The notes under the pieces are model-generated. The model worked only from the letters and a program-made list of their open reading frames with translations. It was not told where the DNA came from and ran no database searches. A DNA stretch of 64,000 bases from a virus. Below are positions 9,161 to 20,000 of the stretch, piece after piece. The stretch spans positions 101,698 through 165,697 of IMG/VR virus record IMGVR_UViG_3300025010_000029. The stretch is one strand, 5' to 3'. Made by a program: the position numbers and the translations under genes. Position 1 is the stretch's first letter, and every line of letters starts with the position of its first letter.

Positions 9161-10381
9161 ATGCCAAATTATTTTGATATATATAAACAAAGAGTTGCAG
9201 TAAAAGGCACAAATGTAGTTGAAAGTCTTGCAAATGCAACTAAATATATCATAAAAAAAGAATTTAAATACTCTCCTTTTTATAAACAGGGAATTATAAA
9301 TGGTGAATCAATAGATGTAAGGATAGTAGAAAATGAAATTAGTACCACAACAAATGAAGGTAAAAGTGATAATCAAAAACAATTATTATTATTACCTGAC
9401 ACAGTAGTTAAAATTGGAGATATTATTAATATAGAAAATGAAAATTGGTTAGTAATTGATTTTAATAATAATGAAATATTTCCAGAAGCAAAAGTAAACA
9501 TATGTCATACTAGCTTAAAATATCTTAATGAAAAAGGAGTTATAATTCAAACGTATGGGTTTGTATCAACAAAAAATATATCAAACGATGTAAGTGAAAA
9601 TAGATATATTATTGTTCCTGATGGATATTTAAAGTATGTTGTACAAAGTAATGCTGATACAGTAAAAATAATTAGAGATAAAAGATTTTTGTTAAATGAT
9701 TCAGCATGGAGAGTTACATTTGTAGATAGAATAACTCAACAAGGTTTAATATATTTAACATTGAAAGAAGAAGAAATTAATGAAACTAATGATAATATAC
9801 AATTAGGTATTGCAGATTACTATAATAATTTACATGGGTATTTTATTGCAATATTAAATGGAACAACTATATCATTAGACACTACACAAACACTTCAAAT
9901 TAATGTTCAAGTATTAGATAATGGGTTTATTATGGATAATCCTTCTATAGTATATTCTAGTAGCGATACGGATATAGCAATAGTATCTTCATCTGGTTTA
10001 ATTAATTGCAATGCAGTAGGCAATTGTATAATTACTGCTATGTGTAACAACGTAAGTGATAATATAGAATTAAATGTTGTAGAAATATTACAACATAATT
10101 ACTCTGTTGAAATACAAGGAAGTACAACATGTACTATAAGTCAACAGCAAGTATATAATGCTATATGGAAAGACAATGGCAACGTGATTATAGACAATGC
10201 AATAGAATGGTGGTTAACTGCTGATAATGGAATTGATGCAACTAATTTGGCAACAATAACATATTTAAATAATATATGTACTATTAAAGCAAATAATAAT
10301 GCAGGGTATGTAAGATTATATGTTAAAAATGCAAATGAATTGCAAAGTTATCTGAGAATACAGATAAAATCATTGTGGTAA
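9161..10381 (+). CDS. Head-closure/structural protein with Ig-like C-terminal domain
   Basis: The first 210 residues are beta-rich and resemble phage head-closure or stopper proteins (KIGDIINIENENWLVIDF, then a Cys-containing strand). Residues about 235-300 look like a bacterial Ig-like (BIG_2) domain: TISLDTTQTLQINVQV, then SSDTDIAIVSSSGLINC and a GNCIITA strand. A further beta domain ends the 406-residue protein. Such Ig-like modules decorate phage virions and often bind carbohydrates weakly. The preceding site AAAAAGGAGG is well spaced from the ATG. The connector role is inferred from position; the Ig-like module from sequence pattern. Confidence 0.6.
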   Translation: MPNYFDIYKQRVAVKGTNVVESLANATKYIIKKEFKYSPFYKQGIINGESIDVRIVENEISTTTNEGKSDNQKQLLLLPDTVVKIGDIINIENENWLVIDFNNNEIFPEAKVNICHTSLKYLNEKGVIIQTYGFVSTKNISNDVSENRYIIVPDGYLKYVVQSNADTVKIIRDKRFLLNDSAWRVTFVDRITQQGLIYLTLKEEEINETNDNIQLGIADYYNNLHGYFIAILNGTTISLDTTQTLQINVQVLDNGFIMDNPSIVYSSSDTDIAIVSSSGLINCNAVGNCIITAMCNNVSDNIELNVVEILQHNYSVEIQGSTTCTISQQQVYNAIWKDNGNVIIDNAIEWWLTADNGIDATNLATITYLNNICTIKANNNAGYVRLYVKNANELQSYLRIQIKSLW

Positions 10382-10396
10382 AGGGGTGGATATATT

Positions 10397-10894
10397 ATTA
10401 GTGGTAAGTTTGAAATGCTAGATGAGAATATGACAAATATAATGTTAAAGATGATATCATCTCAAAATTTATGTAAATATTTATATTATACTAGCAAAAA
10501 TCCTTTAATAGAACCAGATATAAAAGATGCAGGAATGTTATTGCTTAATAATATATTCCCCATTCCAAAAATACCAACAGTAGAAGAAAATGCTAGTAGT
10601 ATTATAAATGTAGTATTAGATAATTTTACTTTGCATAAAACAGCATATAAAAATTCTATGATTATATTTAATATAATGGTACATATTGATTTATGGTTAA
10701 TAAACGAGTTAATAAATGATGAAGTAAAAAATAAGATAAGACCATTTAAAATACTTAATGAAATGGACATATTGTTTAATGGACAAAGAGTATTAGGTAT
10801 TGGTAAATTGGAAATTAATAATTGTAAATGGCTAATTTATAATGACAAATATTATGGTTATCTACTAAGCTATAATGTAACAGAATTTAATTGA
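10397..10894 (+). CDS. Putative tail completion protein, likely AUU start
   Basis: A protein of 159 residues from the ATG at 10415, or 165 if it starts at the AUU at 10397. The only SD nearby (GGGGTGG, 10383-10389) is 25 bases from the ATG but 7 bases from the in-frame AUU. No ATG, GTG or TTG lies between in frame. The protein is mixed alpha/beta and sits where siphoviruses encode tail completion or tail-terminator proteins. No family motif is recognised with confidence. Function is inferred from location only. Confidence 0.5.
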   Translation: MSGKFEMLDENMTNIMLKMISSQNLCKYLYYTSKNPLIEPDIKDAGMLLLNNIFPIPKIPTVEENASSIINVVLDNFTLHKTAYKNSMIIFNIMVHIDLWLINELINDEVKNKIRPFKILNEMDILFNGQRVLGIGKLEINNCKWLIYNDKYYGYLLSYNVTEFN

Positions 10895-10901
10895 ACGAAA
10901 T

Positions 10902-11594
10902 ATGGATATAAATTTAAATAATAAATTAAAGTCATTATTAGCCAAATCAATAAAATTGAATAATTATGAAATAAAACCATTAACAATAAATGAAATATGT
11001 GAAATTGGAATAGAAAATTATTATAAATATGTTTATATATCAACATGTAAATTGGAAGGTATAGAAGAAGAAGAAGATATGTATGATGTATTTTGCTTTA
11101 TAGAAGAATTTAGGAATATATTTATCGAAGCATCATCTATATTTTTAAAGAATAAGGTTATCTTCAGAAACAAAGAAGATAACTATTTTTTTTATATTGA
11201 GAATGATGAATGTTGTCATATTATAAATAAATTTAATTTTATGGATTATGTAAATACAATAAAATATCAAAATGGAGTTGGTCAAAATGATGAACCAAAA
11301 CCATTTAATGATACAGCAAAAGAAATGATGGAAAAATTAAAAAAATTAAGAGCAAAGTACGCAACTAAACAAAATGAAGAAGAATCAGATATTGTAGATA
11401 TTATATCTTCAGTATGTTCCAAACATCCTAGTATTAACCTTTTAAATGTTGGGGAATTAACAATACTACAAATAATAGATAAGTTTAAAAGATTAAATAT
11501 GATTGATTCATATTATTTAAATTTTGAAGCACTAATGCATGGAGCTTCAGGAGAAGATACACAGCTTAAGCATTGGTCATCTAAAATAAAATAA
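10902..11594 (+). CDS. Hypothetical protein upstream of tail tube gene
   Basis: A 230-residue, charged, mostly helical protein of unknown function. It ends with a small conserved-looking element (LNFEALMHGASGEDTQLKHW) that I associate with uncharacterised phage proteins found before tail tube genes. There is no SD before the ATG. The gene begins 7 bases after the previous stop codon, and an in-frame ATT overlaps that stop (ATTGA at 10890), so translation may depend on termination of the upstream gene. Confidence 0.5.
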   Translation: MDINLNNKLKSLLAKSIKLNNYEIKPLTINEICEIGIENYYKYVYISTCKLEGIEEEEDMYDVFCFIEEFRNIFIEASSIFLKNKVIFRNKEDNYFFYIENDECCHIINKFNFMDYVNTIKYQNGVGQNDEPKPFNDTAKEMMEKLKKLRAKYATKQNEEESDIVDIISSVCSKHPSINLLNVGELTILQIIDKFKRLNMIDSYYLNFEALMHGASGEDTQLKHWSSKIK

Positions 11595-11609
11595 GGGAGG
11601 AAATATTGA

Positions 11610-12383
11610 ATGTCAAAACAATTCGCAATTAAAGAAGTGTTAAATTACACTATTTATGACTATGTAACAAAAGCACCAATAGTTTATACAGATTATGCAA
11701 CTGATGCAATCGTAGAAACAAAAGCAGAGAGATTAACACTTAGAGGTGGTCAAGGTAATTATACATTAATTGCTATGGATCACACTAAGGAAACATTATT
11801 CAAATCTAAATTGCCTTTGGTTGATTTAGAATTAATTGCTCATTTAACTGGTAAAGCGTTGGCTACTGGTGCTACACAAGTACCTAAAAGAGAAGTATTA
11901 TATGCAAGTGCAAGTAATACAATTACACTATCTCAAACTCCTGTAACTGGAACATTAAAGATTTATTTGCTTACAGATACAAGGGATCATGGAACAGAAC
12001 AAACTGTAGGCACTCCTGGTACAACTCCTAACCAATACTCTATTTCAACTGCAACAGCTACTTTAAATGCCACTACTGCACCTACTGGCACTGCATTTGT
12101 ATGCTATTATGATTATATGTCTAGTGCTTCTTCAAGAAAAATTACTCTAACTGCTGATAAATTTCCTGCATTCGTAAGAATCACAGGTGAAGGTATTATG
12201 ATTGACCAAGTAACTGCTGTTGCATATCCTGTAGTATTTGATATTAAGAAAGCTAAATCTAAGCCCAATTTTACAGTTACAACTTCAGCTACATCAGCAA
12301 CAGAAATTGATTTAGAATTTGATTTATTTGCTGTAGATATTGCTAATGAGAAAGTGTATTTAAATATGACACAAATTGTGTAA
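11610..12383 (+). CDS. Major tail protein (tail tube)
   Basis: A 257-residue beta-rich, Thr/Ala-rich protein predicted to polymerise into the tail tube around the tape measure. Size, composition, strong SD (GGGAGG) and position between completion genes and the tape measure all fit. It contains internal strand pairs such as AERLTLRGGQGNYTL and a C-terminal EIDLEFDLFAVD strand. No sheath gene follows, which fits a non-contractile tail. A strong terminator lies one small gene downstream, consistent with high expression. Confidence 0.7.
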   Translation: MSKQFAIKEVLNYTIYDYVTKAPIVYTDYATDAIVETKAERLTLRGGQGNYTLIAMDHTKETLFKSKLPLVDLELIAHLTGKALATGATQVPKREVLYASASNTITLSQTPVTGTLKIYLLTDTRDHGTEQTVGTPGTTPNQYSISTATATLNATTAPTGTAFVCYYDYMSSASSRKITLTADKFPAFVRITGEGIMIDQVTAVAYPVVFDIKKAKSKPNFTVTTSATSATEIDLEFDLFAVDIANEKVYLNMTQIV

Positions 12384-12409
12384 ATCAATAATAGGATGGT
12401 GAGTTTTAA

Positions 12410-12670
12410 ATGATTAAGTTAGCAGGATTAAAAATTAAATATACTCACCCTGCTTCTATTATTGAATTTGATGTAAATAAAGTTTATGAAATTAAATATG
12501 AAAATAAATACTTTATTATTGGCAATTCAGGTGATAAAGTATTTATGGATTTAGAATTAATAAAAACTTTATTTACTCCAATTGATAAGAGTTGGGATGA
12601 ATTAGAAAAAGATGAAGTTAAGGAAGTAGTTATTAAGAAAAAAGAAATTAAAGAAGTAAAAGAATTATAA
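12410..12670 (+). CDS. Small hypothetical protein after tail tube
   Basis: An 86-residue protein with a short beta-rich domain and a Lys/Glu tail (VKEVVIKKKEIKEVKEL). It follows the tail tube gene by 26 bases and directly precedes a strong terminator. It may be a tail accessory protein; I do not recognise it. Confidence 0.5.
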   Translation: MIKLAGLKIKYTHPASIIEFDVNKVYEIKYENKYFIIGNSGDKVFMDLELIKTLFTPIDKSWDELEKDEVKEVVIKKKEIKEVKEL

Positions 12671-12675
12671 ATAAT

Positions 12676-12720
12676 AGGAGCATGTAGAAAATAATAAAAC
12701 TACATGCTCCTTATTTTTTT
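12676..12720 (+). terminator. Strong rho-independent terminator after tail tube genes
   Basis: Twelve-base-pair perfect stem AGGAGCATGTAG (12676-12687) and CTACATGCTCCT (12700-12711), followed by TTATTTTTTT. This is the most classical terminator in the late region and closes the tail tube unit. Confidence 0.9.
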
Positions 12721-12768
12721 AACTATTTATCTATGATAATTATATAAGTAAGTATATTTGTTAGAGAT

Positions 12769-12785
12769 AAGTAGTTAAACTACTT
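12769..12785. repeat. Short inverted repeat in intergenic region
   Basis: AAGTAGT and ACTACTT flank a 3-base centre, 35 bases upstream of the next gene and just after a strong terminator. It could be an operator for a restart promoter in the 100-base gap, but no clear -35/-10 pair is visible on the + strand. Confidence 0.35.
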
Positions 12786-12819
12786 AAATAAAATTAAAAT
12801 ACAAGGGGGATACTACATA

Positions 12820-13428
12820 ATGAGTATTAAATATGAAGAAATTAAGGAATTGGTTAAAGATGAAATTAACATAGTAAGATTTGAGAATTTAAAAGAAAAA
12901 ATTGAAGTAAAATATTATTTACCAATTTTAGAAAAAATTGGTATTATTGAAACAATTGTAGATAGTAGTTTTATTGAAGATGAAGAAACAAAATTAAAAA
13001 GATATAACCCAATAATTAAAGAAGTAATGACAGATTATCTTATAGTAAAGTCATATACTAATTTAATAGAAGATAACTTAGAAGAAGATATAAAAAATAT
13101 ATATGATATATTAAAACAGAATTCATTAATAGATTTAGTATACACAGCAATTAATAAAACTGAAGTAGATATGATTAAAAATTGTGTAGAAGAGCGCATT
13201 AAAGAAGAACAAAGATTTATTGAGAATAAAACTAATATGGGATTTATTGTAGAGCAGTTAATTAATAAAATAAAAGAATTTAGTAAAGAAGCAATGAGTT
13301 TAGTAGGTGAAATAAATGAAAATAAATTGGGATTAATAACAAATTATTTTTCAACTGTGAACAATGATAATGGATTTACTGTTAAAGATATATTGAAAAA
13401 TTTAAAAAATATAATTGAAGTAAAATAG
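12820..13428 (+). CDS. Putative tail assembly chaperone-like protein
   Basis: An acidic/lysine-rich, almost entirely helical protein of 202 residues between the tail tube and tape measure genes, where siphoviruses encode tail assembly chaperones that coat the tape measure. It ends 10 bases before the next gene. No slippery site joining it to the next frame is evident. The call is positional; no diagnostic motif exists in this family. Confidence 0.4.
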   Translation: MSIKYEEIKELVKDEINIVRFENLKEKIEVKYYLPILEKIGIIETIVDSSFIEDEETKLKRYNPIIKEVMTDYLIVKSYTNLIEDNLEEDIKNIYDILKQNSLIDLVYTAINKTEVDMIKNCVEERIKEEQRFIENKTNMGFIVEQLINKIKEFSKEAMSLVGEINENKLGLITNYFSTVNNDNGFTVKDILKNLKNIIEVK

Positions 13429-13438
13429 AGGGATTATA

Positions 13439-13957
13439 ATGACTATATGTAAAACTATAACACAATTAAAAATGGAAATGGGCAAGCGTATAAAAAAGTC
13501 ATTAATACAAGTAGGAGATATGGTAATTAAAGAAATACAACAATATTTAATGAAACATTTATATGCCAATACGCCAGAAGATTATGAAAGAACATGGGAT
13601 TTATTTAATAGTCTTACTGTAAAAGAAATAAAAACATCAGGTGATATTTATACTATTGAAGTATATTTTGATAAAGATAAAATTAAATCGAATGAAATAT
13701 TAAATAACTGGAATCAACATATGAGCTTTGTAACAAAAAATAGAAGTGCAGGAGAAGCAAAATATTGGGAAGGACAAAGTATAAGTCAAGCATTACCTTG
13801 GTGGATAGAATTGGGGGAAGATTCACTTATTTTTCCAAGAGAAGGTATACATATGGTAAAGAATACTACAGAAAAATTAAGAAGTACTAAGGAGCATATA
13901 GAAGAATTGAAAAAAATACTAAAAACTAAATATAATATTAAATGTAATATTATATAA
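13439..13957 (+). CDS. Gp10-like minor tail/structural protein
   Basis: A 172-residue protein with an N-terminal helix and a core resembling HK97 gp10-type structural components: YERTWDLFNSLTV, then strands with YTIEVYFD, then a segment ending in LPWWIELG. Such proteins normally act in head-tail joining or tail assembly. It is unusual for it to be placed directly before the tape measure rather than before the tail tube. A terminator follows within 10 bases. Confidence 0.45.
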   Translation: MTICKTITQLKMEMGKRIKKSLIQVGDMVIKEIQQYLMKHLYANTPEDYERTWDLFNSLTVKEIKTSGDIYTIEVYFDKDKIKSNEILNNWNQHMSFVTKNRSAGEAKYWEGQSISQALPWWIELGEDSLIFPREGIHMVKNTTEKLRSTKEHIEELKKILKTKYNIKCNII

Positions 13958-13966
13958 ACAATTGAT

Positions 13967-13995
13967 AAAGAGTGATATATATCACTCTTTTTATT
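13967..13995 (+). terminator. Hairpin terminator before tape measure gene
   Basis: Ten-base-pair stem AAAGAGTGAT/ATCACTCTTT with a 4-base loop and a TTTTATTATTTT tail, 10 bases after the stop codon. It separates the tail assembly genes from the tape measure gene. Confidence 0.8.
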
Positions 13996-14020
13996 ATTTT
14001 ATAGAAAGAAGTGATATATT

Positions 14021-17000
14021 ATGAATGATATGCTATCAATGCAGGTATCAGCAATATTAAATATTACACAAAAAGATTTACAAACACAATTGAATACAAT
14101 TAGACAACAAATAAATGAAACACCTTTAGAAATAAAAATTAATATAGATAAAACAATATTATCTGATCTTAAGGAGTTTACTAAAGCAGTTAAAGATATT
14201 AATATTGTTCATAAAGAACAAAAACAAGTAATAAGAGAAGAAATAGATGTAATTAAAGAGTTAGATGGAGTTACTAAAACATATACGAAAACAGTATTAG
14301 CAAATGGAGTAGTTAAAGAAAGAATTAAAAATGTTGTAGATAAAAATAAACAGGCAATAATTGATGCAACAAAAGCAGAAGGCAAAGTACTTGATGAATT
14401 AACAAGTAAATATGGTAAATTAACAAATGAAGTAATTAGAAAAAATGCCGCTGAAAAAGAAACAAGTCGTTCTATGACATATAAAGACCTAAATGGTAGA
14501 ATGACAACTGTAAATACTGCTGGAGGAAAGTCTACTTCATTTGTAGAAAGATATAATAAAGAAGCACAAGATAGATTAATAGCAAATTTAGAAGTTTATA
14601 AAAGTAGATTAAATAATGCTTTAGATAAAAGTATTAATACTATTACTAAGCAAACAGCAGGTAAAATAGATACTACTCAATTAACAAAATTAAAAACAGA
14701 TTTAAATGGTTTGAATGTAGGTCTTCCTAATTTAGATAAATCTATGAAAACTATCAATCAAGATATAAAAAATACCATTAATAATATAAAATTAGAAATA
14801 GCAGAATTAAATAGATTAGATGTAATACAAGCACAAAAAAATAAATTTATTAATGGATTAACTAGAATGTCTAATAACAATACAACATCAATGTATATGA
14901 GTCAAGAAGAAATAAATAATGTTAAAAAACTAATAAATTCTTTGAATGACTTAAATAAAACAAGTTTACAAAAAATAAGAGATGAAATTGCAAAACTGGG
15001 TCAAACAGCCAGCAATAGAATGTTTACTACAAGAACTTTACAGTCATTAGAAATAGAAAAAACTAAATTGTCAGATAGTTTAAATAAATTAACTAATAGT
15101 AACATAGGTAAATTGATACCTGAAACAGAAATAAATAAAGTAAAATTATTAATAAGCGAATTTAATACTTTAGATAAAGTAAAATTACAAAATATAAAAA
15201 ATCAAATAGGTAATTTAAGGCAAGAAGCAAATAAACTATTTGATATGCAACAAGCTCAAAAAACATTAGATATATATAAAAGACAGGCAGAAATAAATGT
15301 ACAAAGTGCGAATAGAAAGTATTCAGGATTAGTAAATGTTGAAGAATTAAAGAAATATCAACAAGCAGTAAATGCATTAAAAGTAAATCCAAATATACAA
15401 AATCAAATGGCACAATTAAGTATGAGATACAGAGAAATTACTGAAAGTGCAAAAAACTCTGCTTCAGCAATGAATACTGCAAGTAAATCAGCAATGACAT
15501 TTGGACAATCATTAAAAGTAGCATTTGAAAAGTTTCCTATATGGATAATTGCGTCAACAGCAGTAATGGATTTTATTCATAAAATACAAGATGCTTTTTC
15601 ATACATGTTAGAAATGAGTCAGTTATTTACTAACCTACAAATGGAAATGACTGAAAAGAATTTAAACTTTGATGAAATTACTGAAAGTACTGTAAGATAT
15701 GCAAATGCATTAAGTAGTACAAGTAGTGAAGTTATGAAAGCAATTAGTGTATTTGGGACATATACAAGTACAATGGAACAAGTATTACAACGTAGCGAAG
15801 CAGCAATTGTACTTGCAAATATTTCTGGAAGGTCAATGCTTGAAGTGTCTGATGATTTAATGTCTGCACAAATACAATTTAAAAAAGGTGCAGATGAATT
15901 GATGGGTGTTGTAGATACTTATGCCAGTGTTGCAAGAAATTTACAAGTTGACTTTCCCAAAGCACTTGGGGAAATATCTGCTGGTATGAAATATGTAGGT
16001 ACTGTTGCAACAGAAGCTAAAATTCCATTAGAAGATTTGTCAGCAATGTTAGGAACATTGATTGAAACTACTCGTAGATCAGGTCAACAAGTGTCAAATG
16101 GTTTAAAAACTATTGTGTCTAGGATATCTAATGTAGGTGATGAAGTAAATCCAGAAGACTTTAAGAAAATAGAAAAAACATTTAATGATGTTGGAGTAAG
16201 TATAAAAAAAGATGCAGAAACAATTAGACCAGTAAATGATATACTTAAAGATATGGCAGATAAATGGGAAACAATATCAGATGTACAACAGCAACAAATA
16301 GCAAAAGATGCGGCTGGTATTTATCAAAGAAATATATTTCTTGCTTTAATGAAAAATTATAATAAAGTATTAGAAAATACAGAATCAGCATATAACAGTC
16401 AAGGTGTAGCATTATCTAAACAAGAAATATTTGCTAGATCACTTACAGCTTCTATAAATCAATTAACCAATTCATGGCAACAATTTTATTTAAGTGTTAT
16501 AAATAATAATGTAACAAAAACACTTATAGATTCTAGTAAACTAATGTTAGATAGTTTTACAAATTTAAGTGATTCAATTGGTGGTTTGCCATTAGTATTA
16601 ACTACTGCATTATTAGGAACTTCAATGTTTTTTAGCGGATTTAGAAATAAAATGAATACTGTTATTGGAGAAATCAACAGTGTTAAAGCATTACAAGCAA
16701 AAAATATAACACCTAGTTTTACAATGGGCAATGTAGGAGTGTATTCAGCTACATTAACTAAATTAATTACTGGTGTTAAAACATTTAATAGTAATCTTAA
16801 TGCTTCAAAAATAGCATTTGCAACAACATATGGAACAATGCCAACAAAATTAGAAAGTATAAAATTAGGATTTAATGCTTTAACAATGGGAATACGTGGT
16901 ACAACGGTTGCCACACTTGCATTAAGAACTGCAACAGTAGCTTGGCAAACAGTAGCAACATTAGGTTTAGCTGTAGCATTTACTTATGCTATGTCTGGCA

Positions 17001-20000
17001 TAATAAAATATATAGATAATTTAATTAATAAAACAGAAAAAGCTAAACAAGCATTTGAAGAATTAAATAATGAAACACTTAATCTTAGAGATGAAATATC
17101 TGACTCTCAAAAATTAATTAAAATATATGATGAATTATCAAAAAAAGCAACATTAACAGCAGAAGAAAAAGATAGACTTGCAGATGCAACTGAAAAATTA
17201 GCAACATTATATCCAAATGCAATTGAATTATATGATGCAGAAGGAAAAGCAATAGATTTAAATAAAGATAAATTAAATGAGTATCTTAAAGTTAAAGAAA
17301 AAGAATTAGAATATAAACGTCAAGAATTATCTGCAAGCTATAATAAATCAGCAGATCAAGATGTTACTACTATAAATAATAATATTAAATCAATAGAAAA
17401 TTATAATAATGAATTAAAAGAATTAGAAGAACAAAAAAATAAATGGATTCAACTGGGAAAAGCAAATAAATCTAATAATGTTTACCAAGATATATTAAGT
17501 GATATAGAAAAAATTACTAAAGAGAGAAATAAATTACAAAATGAAACAAATAATTTAATAGAAAATAATAAAACTGGTTTAAAAGCAGTATTACAAGGCA
17601 CTGACGGTTTTAAAAATTTAAATACACAAGAATTAAATAATTTTATAAACTCATTAATGAGCATTAAAGATATTTATAAAGAGATAGAAAAAAATGGTGC
17701 TCAGACATTTGGAGATAAAATTACGAAATCTGGCTTTATTAATGCTTATAACGATATTAATAAAGAATTTAATAAACTAAGTAAAAATACAAATAGAACA
17801 CAACAAGATATAGATAATTTTAATAATAATGCTGTAAATAAATTAACACAAAACTTACAACAATTTGGCAGTATTACAGGCAACATAGCAGAAAATATTA
17901 TTAAGAATCAATTTACTTTATCAGTAATTGAAGCAAAAGAAAATATTGTAGACTTTAGCAACGCAATAGAGTTAATTCAAAATACAACAATAGAAACTTC
18001 AGATAAAATAGAATTATATAATCAAATACTAGAAAAGTCAAAAGAATCAAATAATGATGCGGCTCAAGAAGTAATGAAACATGTAGATAAACATAAAGAT
18101 TTATACGATGTTGTTCAAGTAGAAAACGGAATACTAGTATTAAATACAGCAAAATTAAATGACTTAAAAAATAAAACTATTGAAACAGCAATTGCTACAA
18201 ATAATGCAGAAATCAATAAAGCAAAAATAGTTTCTACACAAACTACAGCCAGATTAGCTCAATACCAATTAGAAATAGAAAAATTAAATACATTATTAAA
18301 AATCCAAGAAGCATATCTAAAAATAAGTAATTCTTTATATACTCAATATTCTACTGGCAAAATAGATAATAATGAATTATTTAGTAAATTAGATCAAGCA
18401 AAAAAAGATGTTACTGATATTTATGTCGCTAATAGATTAGATAGTTTAAAGAATATGAATGATGCCGAAAAATTATTTGAAGAATGGAAAACAGAAAGAG
18501 GATATTCTAGCGATATTAAAGATTCAAAAGAAATGTCGGCAATGCGAGATAAAATTTATGGATATGTTGAATTAAAACAAGCGGTAGAGAAAGCTAATGC
18601 AGTTATTAATACTCCTAATCTTGGAGTTAAAGACTCATACTCCACATCAGACGCAAAATCAGCAGAATCCCTAGTATGGGAAATAGTAACAAATGAAATA
18701 AAAAAATACGATAATGCTCTTAAATCACTAGAAGACACTACTTCTAATATGGTCAAAGGTTCTAAAGCACGTAGAGATTCCCTACATGCTGAAAATCTTA
18801 AAATAAAGGAGCAAATTGATTATTTAAAAGCACAAAAAGATGGATTGGATACTATATCAATTATATCTAATTATTCAGCAAGTAATGGTAAATTGCCTAA
18901 TCCAATACCTGGCACACAATTAAAAGATTCCTTTGGAGCACCTAGAGATGGTGGTGCTCGTAAACATGAAGGAATTGACATAATGGCTGATAGAGGTACT
19001 GAAATACATTCAACTACATCTGGTAAAGTATTAAGTGCAGGAAATACTGGTGCTAAAGGTGGTTGGGGTGTAACTATTTCTGACCCTCAAGGTAACACAC
19101 ATTATTATGCACATATGAATACTGATCCTAGTAAAATATTAGGGATTGGGCAAGAAATATTAGCAGGACAAGTAATTGGATATGTTGGAGATAGTGGCAA
19201 TGCTAAAGGTGGAGCAACACATTTACATTATGGGATTAAAGATTCTAATAATAAAGCAATTAATCCTTATGATTTATTAACAAATGATATATCTACACAA
19301 AAATCTGTAACAGTTAACACTTCACAATCTGCTATAAATAAATATGGTATATCACCTGAGATTGTTAATACTGTATTATCTCTTGCACAGAAATATAATG
19401 TTGATCCTGCATTAATACTAGCAATTGGAGAACAAGAAACAAATTGGGGCAAATCAGGTGATGGTAAGAAAGGAATGTACCTTGGCTATGGATCATATGA
19501 TTCAGGATCAGATTATAGCCAAGCAGGATTAGAAAATCAAGTTGAAAAAGCTGTTAAGAAAATGAAAGCTTGGGGTATGAGTCCAGGTAATGTTAGTTTT
19601 GATAGATTAAATCAAGGTAATAATGGCAATTTGCCTACTGGTATATATGCTACAAGCAATGAATGGCAAAATGGTGTATGGAATCTATATAAAGAGTTTT
19701 CAAATGGTCAAATGACAACAGCACTAAGTGGTGGTTTGTCTAAATCAGAATTATCATACGAAAAATTAGTAGAAGACCGTATTAAGCACCAAGAAGAAAT
19801 AAACGCTAAAATACTAGAACTAGAGAAAAAATTTGCTCAAAATTCTAAAGATTGGTATACAGATTTATGGCAAGAATCAGATAATATTATTAATGAATTT
19901 GAGCAGAAAAGCAATTTCTCTAAAATGTTTTCTGAAAGTATGTCTAAATCATCACCAGAATATAGGGAACAATTAAGTATACAAAAAAATAATACAATAG

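Noticed and set aside
11610-12383. Tail sheath or contractile tail
   Set aside because: The gene is far too short for a sheath and no sheath-sized gene lies between it and the tape measure; a non-contractile tail is the simpler reading.
12820-13957. Programmed frameshift between the two genes before the tape measure, as in lambda G/GT
   Set aside because: The second gene has its own ATG and SD-like GAGGG, no slippery heptamer is evident at the 3' end of the first gene, and the two proteins look unrelated.
16486-16914. A 142-residue minus-strand ORF within the tape measure gene
   Set aside because: It is antisense to the two hydrophobic segments of the tape measure, has no SD, and would be alone on that strand.
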